Source of the DNA: GCA-003244245 sp050699655
Lineage (GTDB): Bacteria; Actinomycetota; Actinomycetes; Mycobacteriales; Pseudonocardiaceae
Reading direction: 5' to 3'
DNA length: 29,862 nt
Assembly: GCA_050699655.1 (NCBI GenBank)
Contig: JBOHFJ010000013.1
Location: 1 to 29,862 of the forward strand
The notes beneath the pieces are model-generated. The model did not search any database, was not told the origin of the DNA, and worked only from the letters and a program-made list of their open reading frames with translations. The stretch's first letter is position 1. Each line of letters opens with the position of its first letter. Made by a program: the position numbers and the translations under genes. Positions 23,461-29,862 of this stretch are shown one piece after another.

Positions 23461-24747
23461 ATGCCCAGTACACAGCGTTATCTGTCAGTCACCGAGTCGC
23501 TGATAGGTGCCTTGGGTGCTTTAGGCGCCAGGCCGGTCGTTGCCGGCCTCACCGTGGACGGGGTCATCGAACCAACTATCCTCAGCCACGCGCTGACCAC
23601 CCTGGCAGCGCGCTACTCACTGCTGCGCGGTCAGATCGTTCGGGACGACACCGGCTTTCTCCTGCGCATCATCAAGGACCAGACCGCCACTCTTACGGTC
23701 CACCGCAGTGCTGAAGACGCGTTCCTCGCGGAGATTAACACTCCGCTGCGGCTTGACCACCAGGTCGTACGCGCCGTGCTCTCGCGCGACGGCACGAACA
23801 GCACCATCACGCTTGCCATCGACCACTCGGTCGCCGACGGCCGTCTCATTACTACCCTGCTGAACGAACTCATGGGTAACTACACCACGCTGGCGGCAGG
23901 AAACACGCCCCGACCAACGCCACCGGATGACCTCCCCCCGTCCCTGGACACCAGGCTGGCCGGCCGGTTCAGTGACGAGGAGATCGCCACCTTCATCACC
24001 CAGACTGTCGCCCTGGCCGAACATTCCCCGCCAGCGACGCTCCCTAGCCTCGCTGCCGCGAGTGGGAACACCGCGCCATCCGACTTCGCCGTGCGCAACA
24101 TCGCCTTCACCGCGCAGGCCACTACCGACATCCTCATCACCGCCACAAAGAATGGACTGTCCGCCCACGGTCTGATCAGCGGAGCCATCCTTGCCGCCCT
24201 GAGGGCACGATGGGAACCAGCCACCGAACCGATTACCCTCGCCGTCACCTCCGCCGTCGACCTCCGGCATCGACTGATCCCTCCGGTAGCCCCCGATGCG
24301 CAGCTGTGCTGCATCGGAGTGGTATCAGTCTTCGTCGCCACACCCCATCCCGCCGATCCCCTTGCTCTCGGCCGACAGATCACCACCCGGGTTCACACCG
24401 CGATCGACCACGGCGATCCACAGAAGTGGATCCTGGCCATGAATCACCTCAACGCGGTTCCGATGCCGTCGGCGTCGGTCGGGATCACCAATCTCGGCCG
24501 GCTGGCCACACCCCCAACACCCAGCGGGATCCAGGTCACCGCAAGCCGAGTCATGCGCGCCTACCCAGGATCCATCCCGCTGATCATCGTCAACACCACA
24601 GGTGGCCGGCTCACCCTGGACCTGGGCTACAACCGCTCTTTCCTGACCGACCAGCAGATGACGGACTTGGCCGACGACATCGAGTCAACCCTCGGCTCAT
24701 GCCACAGGGAGGTTGGGAGTGTTGGGCCAGCTCCAACAGGCCGCTGA
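23461..24747 (+). CDS. PapA/condensation-domain-type acyltransferase
   Basis: 428 residues from ATG 23461. The protein has the chloramphenicol-acetyltransferase/condensation fold of polyketide-associated protein PapA5 and related free-standing acyltransferases. The catalytic motif is D121-H-S-V-A-D126-G127 (HxxxDG with Asp instead of the first His), and VDLRHRL near 280 matches the structural (V)DLR motif. The N-terminus MPSTQRYLSVTESL is the natural beginning of this fold. The frame is open back to 23131, but that stretch overlaps the IS6 remnant and does not look coding. No strong ribosome site is seen at 23461. Role by context: transfer of an acyl group from a CoA or carrier protein to a hydroxyl made by one of the P450s. 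Last gene of the terpenoid cluster. Confidence 0.85.
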   Translation: MPSTQRYLSVTESLIGALGALGARPVVAGLTVDGVIEPTILSHALTTLAARYSLLRGQIVRDDTGFLLRIIKDQTATLTVHRSAEDAFLAEINTPLRLDHQVVRAVLSRDGTNSTITLAIDHSVADGRLITTLLNELMGNYTTLAAGNTPRPTPPDDLPPSLDTRLAGRFSDEEIATFITQTVALAEHSPPATLPSLAAASGNTAPSDFAVRNIAFTAQATTDILITATKNGLSAHGLISGAILAALRARWEPATEPITLAVTSAVDLRHRLIPPVAPDAQLCCIGVVSVFVATPHPADPLALGRQITTRVHTAIDHGDPQKWILAMNHLNAVPMPSASVGITNLGRLATPPTPSGIQVTASRVMRAYPGSIPLIIVNTTGGRLTLDLGYNRSFLTDQQMTDLADDIESTLGSCHREVGSVGPAPTGR

Positions 24748-24764
24748 CGGGGAGGGAGCTTGGC

Positions 24765-25085
24765 TGCCACGCGCGCACAGTCCGCGCAGCCAGGGCAGAC
24801 CCCATAATTGGGCACCGGGGTCGACTCAGTCACCTCCGTACCGAATAACGTGCCGTGAACCTGGGATCCCACCCGGTAGGACGGCTGGATGAGCGTGTCG
24901 TCAGCCTCCAGCAGATGCAGCGCGGGGACCGACCGGGCCGCAGCGCGGCATCTGCACGACGCTCGGTGCGGAGGTCTGATCAGTGCGGGTCGGCGCGCTC
25001 ACCGGACACTCGACTCGACGGCCTGGCGCACCCAGTCCGGGCAGATCAGTGTCTCGACGTCGCACCTGCAGCCCTCCGGGCAGTC
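24765..25085 (-). pseudogene. Decayed copy of the two-gene Cys-rich cassette
   Basis: Collinear with 15077-15430: it contains the C-terminal half of Cys-rich protein 2 (ESTPVPNYGVCPGCADC, with one CxxC repeat deleted), the middle region, and the C-terminal third of Cys-rich protein 1 (CPEGCRCDVETLICPDWVRQA, where the second Cys of the last pair is Trp). The ATG of protein 2 is lost. The stretch 24978-25029 is almost identical to 11262-11310. Homology ends at about 25085, where a piece of the XRE regulator is joined. Confidence 0.75.
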
Positions 25086-25160
25086 GTCCAGCACAGCGGC
25101 GTGGGCATGCAACATCGTCAGATCGCATACCAGACCGGCGGTGTCGGCTGTCACCGCACG
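25086..25160 (-). pseudogene. Internal fragment of the XRE/TPR regulator gene
   Basis: Minus-strand reading VTADTAGLVCDLTMLHAHAAVLDD corresponds to TADTAGLVCNLEISHAYAAVLDG of the regulator encoded at 15762-16958 (DNA 16216-16265). It is fused on one side to the Cys-rich gene tail and on the other to an SDR-type gene remnant, so it marks two recombination junctions. Confidence 0.65.
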
Positions 25161-25505
25161 CCCGCGCCGCACGCCAGCGGCCGTGAGATAGGCGCGGGCC
25201 ACCTGTGGCACGCTCCACACTCGCGGCCCCCCGAAGTCCGAGATCCGACGACCCGCAGGTTCGCCTAGCGCCAGCGACACTAGTCGCTGCGCGACCTCGC
25301 CCGTGTCGACCGGTTGTGCGGCCATCCCCTGGGCACGACGAGTACCGGGGACTTCGCCAGCGCCGCGACCAACTGCAACACCAGGTCGTGGAACTGGGTG
25401 GCCCGCAAGATCGTCCACGGTAGCCCGCAATCGCGGACGAGCGTCTCGGCGGCGAGCTTGGCCCGGTAGTAGCCCAGCGGCATGCGGTCAACCTCAACAT
25501 CCTCG
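25150..25505 (-). pseudogene. Frameshifted, truncated NmrA/SDR-type NAD(P)-binding gene
   Basis: Minus strand: VDRMPLGYYRAKLAAETLVRDCGLPWTILRATQFHD is the typical middle of atypical short-chain dehydrogenases of the NmrA kind, with YxxxK (YYRAK). The downstream part (QPVDTGEVAQRLVSLALGEPAGRRISDFGGP, WSVPQVARAYLTAAG) is in another frame because of a one-base deletion near 25335. The Rossmann N-terminus is missing beyond about 25505 and the C-terminus is replaced by the XRE fragment. Clearly a dead gene. Confidence 0.75.
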
Positions 25506-25507
25506 AC

Positions 25508-25950
25508 CCTCCGGGGGCGGCGGCTGAGGATCCTTACCGCCGCATCGCCCGCCGGATCAAGCTTGGCCAACCACCTGACGACCCTGATCCCAACCAGGTG
25601 TGGGTGAACACCACCCCGCGGGAGATGGCTGCCGAAACCCTCAAGGGCTTCCCGGTCCGGTTCGAATGGGCACTGGATGACCTGCGGGCACTGGTGTCGG
25701 GACGGCCGATCATCGCCGAAGGCTGGGGGCTGCGCCCCGAGCTGGTCGCGCCGATTATCGACTCACCACGCCGCATGGTGGTCATGGTGGCCACCGAGGA
25801 ATTCCGCCAACGCCAGCTCCGCGAGCTGCCCCGAGCCGCCACTGTCCAGCACAACGTCAGCGACCCGGCCCGGGCGCAGCGCAACCGGCTCGCCCGCGAT
25901 CACCACGTCACCCAAGACGAGCGGGGAACGGCGGAGCGGCTCGACATCCT
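25508..25950 (+). pseudogene. Fragment of a kinase-like hypothetical gene, cut at both ends
   Basis: The reading frame AEDPYRRIARRIKLG...WVNTTPREMAAETLKGFPVRFEWALDDLRALV followed by RPIIAEGWGLRPELVAPIIDSPRRMVVMVATEEFRRxQL and ARAQRNRLARDHHVT resembles an actinobacterial family of P-loop, nucleotide-kinase-like hypothetical proteins. The N-terminal P-loop is missing at the junction near 25508. After about AERLDI (25950) the sequence is unrelated, although the frame stays open to 26275. It lies back to back with the broken SDR gene. A start at GTG 25598 is possible, but the product would lack its core. Confidence 0.6.
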
Positions 25951-25953
25951 ACG

Positions 25954-26012
25954 TCGACTGCGTCCGCACTTGTGCCATAATATTTCGATCCCGGATTCGA
26001 TCCGGGGTCTTC
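25954..26012 (+). promoter_or_regulatory. Possible promoter and hairpin upstream of the TIR gene
   Basis: CATAAT (25976-25981) is a good -10-like hexamer in an otherwise GC-rich setting, with TCGACT (25954-25959) 16 bases upstream as a weak -35. It is followed by a 9-bp inverted repeat with one mismatch (GATCCCGGA/TCCGGGGTC, loop TTCGA, about 25988-26010), which would form a hairpin in the 5' untranslated region or serve as operator. A GGTGGAG ribosome site follows at 26018-26024. Confidence 0.4.
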
Positions 26013-26030
26013 CAGGTAGGTGGAGTCGGC

Positions 26031-26513
26031 ATGCGCACGCGGATCTTCCTGAGTTGGTGCCATCAGGACAAGGCACTGAAGGAGGCGTTGCTGCGCGATC
26101 TGCTCCCCGCCCTCGGCATCGTCACCGACCTCGACGTCGACTGGTGGGAGGACAGCCACCTGACCTGCGGGGAAGAGTTGACTGCGGGCATCGTCGACCG
26201 GCTGGAGCAGGCCGATTTCGGCCTGCTCCTGCTGAGCACCCGCTTCTTTGGCCGACCATTCATCCGGGAGCATGAGCTGCCGCGGTTCGCGGGTCCGCGC
26301 GCGGACAAGGGGTCGTTGCCGGTCGCGTTGAGCCCGCTGCCGGCCTTCGGTCCGAAACGCGACCTGGGTGGCGTCGAGCGCCAGCTTGTCTTCACCCGGG
26401 AAGCCAAGAGCTTCGCCGAGTGCTCCGGCGCCCAGCGAACGAGCTTCGCCAACGATTTGGCGGTGGCGATCCGGCGGCGTGCTCTCGGCGTGAACGGGTA
26501 CCGCGCGCTATGA
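26031..26513 (+). CDS. Short TIR-domain protein
   Basis: 160 residues consisting almost entirely of one TIR domain. It begins MRTRIFLSWCHQDKALKEALLRDL (strand A and first helix), continues DVDWWEDSHLTCGEEL (BB-loop region) and DFGLLLLSTRFFGRPFIREHELPRF. In that stretch the glutamate at residue 80 or 82 occupies the position of the catalytic Glu of NAD-cleaving bacterial TIRs. The following LPVALSPLPAF and KSFAECSGAQR also fit the family. ATG 26031 follows GGTGGAG. Its stop overlaps the start of the NACHT protein gene (ATGA, 26510-26513), so the two are coupled. Likely role: NADase effector or signal-producing enzyme controlled by the large partner in anti-phage abortive infection (inference from known TIR/STAND systems). 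Confidence 0.85.
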   Translation: MRTRIFLSWCHQDKALKEALLRDLLPALGIVTDLDVDWWEDSHLTCGEELTAGIVDRLEQADFGLLLLSTRFFGRPFIREHELPRFAGPRADKGSLPVALSPLPAFGPKRDLGGVERQLVFTREAKSFAECSGAQRTSFANDLAVAIRRRALGVNGYRAL

Positions 26514-29500
26514 GGGCCCGACTGCACCGTGGCGAGATCGCCCACCATCTCGCCACTCTGCGGAAGAGCTCGACGCTCACCGCGCTGCAGGCGGCCCGGC
26601 TGAGCGCCATTCTCGACACGCTGGCTGACGACGGGCGGTTCCTGCTCCGGGCCGCTCTGGACGCCGCCGAGTTCCCGGCGGGCGACGCGCACGGCCAGGA
26701 GGCCTTCCAGGAATTCCGCAAGCGAGTGAACCACGCCGCGGCCGGGGCCGGCGTCGATCTCCAGCTCGAGCTGGACTCCCGCAAGGCGCCTCCGGAGCGG
26801 CGCCACGGCTGGTTCACCGGCGGCGACCTGGTCGATGAGGGCATCGCCTCGTTCACCGGGCAGGCCGCCGGGCGGACCGGGATCGAGCATCCAGTCCCGC
26901 CGGAGGTCGCGGAGCTGGGGTTGTCCCGGCGGACCCGGGTGTACGTCAGTGTCCCCCCGACGGACAACGTCATGGCACGGAAGGTGCGGATGCTGCTGCG
27001 GCAGCTGCGCGAGGCGCTGGCCCTGGACCGCGAGCGGTCGTGGGAGGTTGCCGACTCGGGCTCGGTCGGGCTGGGCGAGGATCCCGAGGTAGCGCGCGAC
27101 CGGCTCTGCGCCCAGGCCGACGTCCGGCTGGCGCTGGTGAACCCCGCGTACCTCGCGGATGTCGCGGCTGAGCGCCGCCGGACGCTGGATTCGCCCGGCC
27201 GGGTCGTCGCGTTCGCGCTGAGCGGCCTGCCGGAGGGCCCGCTGGACTTGGGTCCATTGCGTCTGCACGACGTCCGGCGCCGGACGGAGCCTTGGGACGA
27301 GCTGACGCGTACTGCCCAGCGCAGGCGCTACGTCACCGACGTGGTGGACGAGATCCGGCGCGCGTTGCGACCATCGTGGGTCACCGCCGAGGACCGGACG
27401 CCCGACGACCCGCTGACGCAGTGGGCCGCGAACCGGGCATGGAGAAGGCAGACCGGGGAAAGCGCGGTCCTGATCGAGCCGGAGTTGGCCACGATCACCC
27501 TTCGGGAGTCCCAACTGGACCGCGCGGCCTCGGCGCACGGTCCGGCGCTGCCCGCGGTCGGCCGGCTGGTGGACTGGGCCAGGGACCCAAAGCCGGGAGC
27601 GCCGCGGCTCTGCGCATTGCTCGGTGACGTCGGCATGGGCAAGACGACCACCGCGAAGCTGTTCACCCAGCGGTTGCTCGATCTGCGCGCCAGCGGCGCC
27701 GGCTGCCCGTTACCGATCCTGTTCGACCTGCGTGACGTCCGGATCCCCAGCCTGGTCGCGACGATGACGCTCGACCACATCCTGGACAGCATGTTCGACG
27801 CCAATTGGCCCGCGGGCGTCCCGCGAGACCGGCTGTCCGCCGATGTCGTCCGCGGGCGGCTGCGGCAGGGTGACGCCGTGATCGTGTTCGATGGGCTCGA
27901 CGAGGTGCTCGTCCATCTGGACCCGCACGACCAGCAGCTGTTCACCCGGCAGCTGTGGCGTGCGATTGGCGAGGGTTCGGACGCGAAAATGCTGCTCACC
28001 TGTCGCACCCAGTACTTCCGCACGATTCGCGAGGAGGTCACGTACTTCACCGGTGAGGGCCGCCAAGGCCTGCGGGGCGAGGACTACCTGGCCCTGCTGA
28101 TGCTTCCTTTCCGGGAGCGTCAGGTGCGGGAGTACCTGGCGGCCAACCTGGACCGGGACGCGGGCTGGGTGCAGGGGTTCCTCGACACCATCGGGGCCGT
28201 GCACGACCTGCCCGGTCTCACCCGCCGCCCGCTGACGCTGCGGTTGATCGCCGACCAGGTGGAGTTCATTGAGACCGCCAAGCTGCACGGCCGCACGCTG
28301 CGCGCGGTGGACCTCTATGGCGAAGTCGTCGAGCGCTGGCTGTCTCGCGACACTGGCAGGCACACCCTCATTCCTGAGCACAAGCAGCTGCTGATGGAGG
28401 AGATCGCGGCCGGGCTGTGGCGGTCCGGGCGGAACTCCTGGGAGGCGGCGGAGGTCGACAACTGGCTCCTCGACGTGCTCGAGCGCCGACCCGACCTGCA
28501 GCGTCACTACCGCGAGCGGGTGCCCGACCTGTGGAAGGCCGACTTCCGGACCGCCACCTTCCTCAATCGCGAGGAGGACACCTTCGCGTTCGGTCACCGG
28601 TCACTGGCTGAGTACTTCCTGGCCCGCCACCTGTGCCGGATCTTGATCGATGCCGGCTCCACCGCTGACTGGGGCTTCGACGCGCTCGCGATGCCGGTGC
28701 CCAGCCCGGAGACGTTAGACTTCCTCGGCCAGTCGATCGCGGGAGCGGCGGCCGAGCACCGGTCCGCGGCGCTGGCGGGGCTGGAACGGATCGGGCGCCG
28801 TTACGTGCCGCAGGCCTCGGAACTTGCCTTCGCCTACGCGCTGCGGGCGGCCGAGCACGGGTACCCGCACCAGTCCTTGGTCGGGGTCCGGCTGGCGGGC
28901 GCCCGACTGAGCGGTTGGGCCATCGGCGCGCAGCGGCACGACGACACGCGGCTGCCCATGGCCGGGGCGGATCTGACCGGGGCGGACCTGCGACGTGCGA
29001 CGTTCCACCAGGTGGACCTGACTGGGGCCGACCTGAGCGGCGCCGACCTGACCGTCGCGGAGCTGCACAACTCGTGTCTGACCTCGGCGCGGTTCGTCGG
29101 CGCGCGGGCGATTGGGACCGTTGTCCGAGAGTGCGTGCTCGACGGCGCCGAGATTGCCCGAGCCGCCACCTACCGGACGCAGATCCTGCGGTGTACCCCA
29201 GCGCCGGCGCCGGCTCCCGGGTTGCTGATCGCCCCGCTGCCCGGCGGCGGCCGGCAGGCAGCGGATGTCTCGCCGGTGTGCCCGCTCACCGGCCACACCG
29301 ACTGGGCGCTGGCGGTGGCCTGGTCCCCTGATGGCACCCGCCTGCTCACCGGCGGCGACGACGGCACCGTCCGGGTCTGGGACCAGGTCACCGCGGAGCC
29401 TCTGCACCAGCTGACTGGTCACACCGGCGCGGTGCTGGCGGTGGCCTGGTCCCCTGATGGCACCCGCCTGCTCACCGGCGACTACGACGGCACCGTCCGG

Positions 29501-29862
29501 GTCTGGGACGCGGCCACCGCGGCGCCTTTGCACGAGCTGACTGGTCACACCGGCGCGGTGCTGGCGGTGGCCTGGTCCCCTGATGGCACCCGCCTGCTCA
29601 TCGGCGGTACTGGTGGCACCGTCCGGGTCTGGGACGCGGCCACCGCGGAGGCCCTGTACCAGCTGACCGGCCACACCGACTGGGTGCTGGCGGTGGCCTG
29701 GTCCCCTGATGGCACCCGCCTGCTCACCTGTGACGGCGGCACCGTCCGGGTCTGGGACGCGGCCACCGCGGCGCCTCTGCGCGAGCTGACCGGCCATACC
29801 GGCGCGGTGCTGGCGGTGGCCTGGTCCCCTGATGGCACCCGCCTGCTCACCGGCGGCGGCGA
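26510..29862 (+). CDS. STAND-type NTPase: TIR-like, NACHT, pentapeptide and WD40 repeats (partial at window end)
   Basis: At least 1117 residues, open at the right edge. Order of regions: helical N-terminus (1-140, not recognised, possibly an effector-associated domain); TIR-like domain (about 143-285, RVYVSVPPTDN...RLALVNPAYLAD) without an obvious catalytic Glu; NACHT NTPase with Walker A GDVGMGKTTT (372-381) and Walker B IVFDGLDE (about 458-465). After it come LLTCRTQYF as sensor, a helical arm ending GHRSLAEYFLARHL (about 695-708), pentapeptide-like repeats (about 788-885, GADLTGADLRRATF) and WD40 repeats from about 924 (LTGHT...VAWSPDGTRLL...GTVRVWD), of which four and part of a fifth are visible. 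This is the architecture of NLR-like bacterial immune sensors: repeats sense, NACHT oligomerises, effector acts. Coupled by ATGA to the TIR gene. Confidence 0.9.
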   Translation, partial: MRARLHRGEIAHHLATLRKSSTLTALQAARLSAILDTLADDGRFLLRAALDAAEFPAGDAHGQEAFQEFRKRVNHAAAGAGVDLQLELDSRKAPPERRHGWFTGGDLVDEGIASFTGQAAGRTGIEHPVPPEVAELGLSRRTRVYVSVPPTDNVMARKVRMLLRQLREALALDRERSWEVADSGSVGLGEDPEVARDRLCAQADVRLALVNPAYLADVAAERRRTLDSPGRVVAFALSGLPEGPLDLGPLRLHDVRRRTEPWDELTRTAQRRRYVTDVVDEIRRALRPSWVTAEDRTPDDPLTQWAANRAWRRQTGESAVLIEPELATITLRESQLDRAASAHGPALPAVGRLVDWARDPKPGAPRLCALLGDVGMGKTTTAKLFTQRLLDLRASGAGCPLPILFDLRDVRIPSLVATMTLDHILDSMFDANWPAGVPRDRLSADVVRGRLRQGDAVIVFDGLDEVLVHLDPHDQQLFTRQLWRAIGEGSDAKMLLTCRTQYFRTIREEVTYFTGEGRQGLRGEDYLALLMLPFRERQVREYLAANLDRDAGWVQGFLDTIGAVHDLPGLTRRPLTLRLIADQVEFIETAKLHGRTLRAVDLYGEVVERWLSRDTGRHTLIPEHKQLLMEEIAAGLWRSGRNSWEAAEVDNWLLDVLERRPDLQRHYRERVPDLWKADFRTATFLNREEDTFAFGHRSLAEYFLARHLCRILIDAGSTADWGFDALAMPVPSPETLDFLGQSIAGAAAEHRSAALAGLERIGRRYVPQASELAFAYALRAAEHGYPHQSLVGVRLAGARLSGWAIGAQRHDDTRLPMAGADLTGADLRRATFHQVDLTGADLSGADLTVAELHNSCLTSARFVGARAIGTVVRECVLDGAEIARAATYRTQILRCTPAPAPAPGLLIAPLPGGGRQAADVSPVCPLTGHTDWALAVAWSPDGTRLLTGGDDGTVRVWDQVTAEPLHQLTGHTGAVLAVAWSPDGTRLLTGDYDGTVRVWDAATAAPLHELTGHTGAVLAVAWSPDGTRLLIGGTGGTVRVWDAATAEALYQLTGHTDWVLAVAWSPDGTRLLTCDGGTVRVWDAATAAPLRELTGHTGAVLAVAWSPDGTRLLTGGG
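29281..29862 (+). repeat. WD40-coding tandem DNA repeats, 126-bp period
   Basis: The anchor CTGGCGGTGGCCTGGTCCCC recurs at 29309, 29435, 29561, 29687 and 29810, giving periods of 126, 126, 126 and 123 bp. The units are nearly identical in DNA, not only in protein. The differences concentrate at the positions after GHT (DWA, GAV, GAV, DWV, GAV) and around the D/G turn (GGDD, GDYD, GGTG, CDG). One unit is one codon shorter. The array continues past the window end. Confidence 0.95.

Noticed and set aside
17988..24747. 2-methylisoborneol or encapsulin-linked terpene operon
   Set aside because: No encapsulin or C-methyltransferase gene is present, and the terpene synthase lacks the long proline-rich N-terminus and first metal motif of that family.
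25988..26010. Hairpin with TTCGA loop resembling a tRNA T-arm, a possible attachment site
   Set aside because: Stem and loop lengths do not fit a tRNA T-arm, no acceptor or anticodon arms are present, and no integrase gene is in the window.
29281..29862. CRISPR-like or minisatellite array
   Set aside because: The 126-bp units are in frame and encode WD40 repeats; there are no unique spacers between identical repeats.

Overview
The window is high-GC DNA with strong actinobacterial coding bias, many GTG starts and ATGA gene overlaps. An ileS preceded by a T-box leader, nucS in place of mutS/mutL, a double-length 3-hydroxyacyl-CoA dehydrogenase and XRE/TPR regulators together suggest a filamentous actinomycete, most likely Pseudonocardiales. 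The genus cannot be fixed from the sequence alone.

Left part (1-8300): a housekeeping-looking block on the + strand. It holds an isoleucine T-box leader and ileS, a translationally coupled enoyl-CoA hydratase-like gene, a strong hairpin, nucS (mismatch endonuclease EndoMS), an aldehyde dehydrogenase and a tandem-fused 3-hydroxyacyl-CoA dehydrogenase.

Middle part (8300-17730): an accessory patchwork. It contains a MazF-like toxin-antitoxin pair, a two-gene operon of unknown function ending in a small two-helix membrane protein, a ribbon-helix-helix protein and an RNA polymerase alpha-CTD-like protein. These are followed by the truncated start of an arginase-family gene, a complete stand-alone alanyl-tRNA synthetase on the - strand, two small paralogous cysteine-rich proteins next to an XRE/TPR regulator, and a VapBC-type pair whose antitoxin looks shortened.

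Terpenoid part (17730-24750): polyprenyl diphosphate synthase, P450, class I terpene synthase, a second paralogous P450 and a PapA/condensation-type acyltransferase, all on the + strand. This reads as a compact pathway: make the prenyl diphosphate, cyclise it, oxidise it twice, acylate it. The terpene synthase has an unusual first metal motif (ND instead of DD). Remnants of two different transposase families (ISKra4-like and IS6-like) lie in its gaps.

Right part (24750-29862): about 1.2 kb of gene debris (third copy of the Cys-rich cassette, a piece of the XRE regulator, a frameshifted SDR/NmrA-type gene, a kinase-like fragment). An apparent immune or conflict operon follows: a short TIR protein overlapping by ATGA with a very large STAND-type protein (helical N-terminus, degenerate TIR-like domain, NACHT NTPase, pentapeptide repeats, WD40 repeats) that runs off the window edge.

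Best candidates for something undescribed are the TIR plus TIR-like/NACHT/pentapeptide/WD40 pair and the terpenoid cluster with its ND-motif synthase. The extra-looking AlaRS next to a broken arginase gene and the dispersed Cys-rich cassette are secondary leads.
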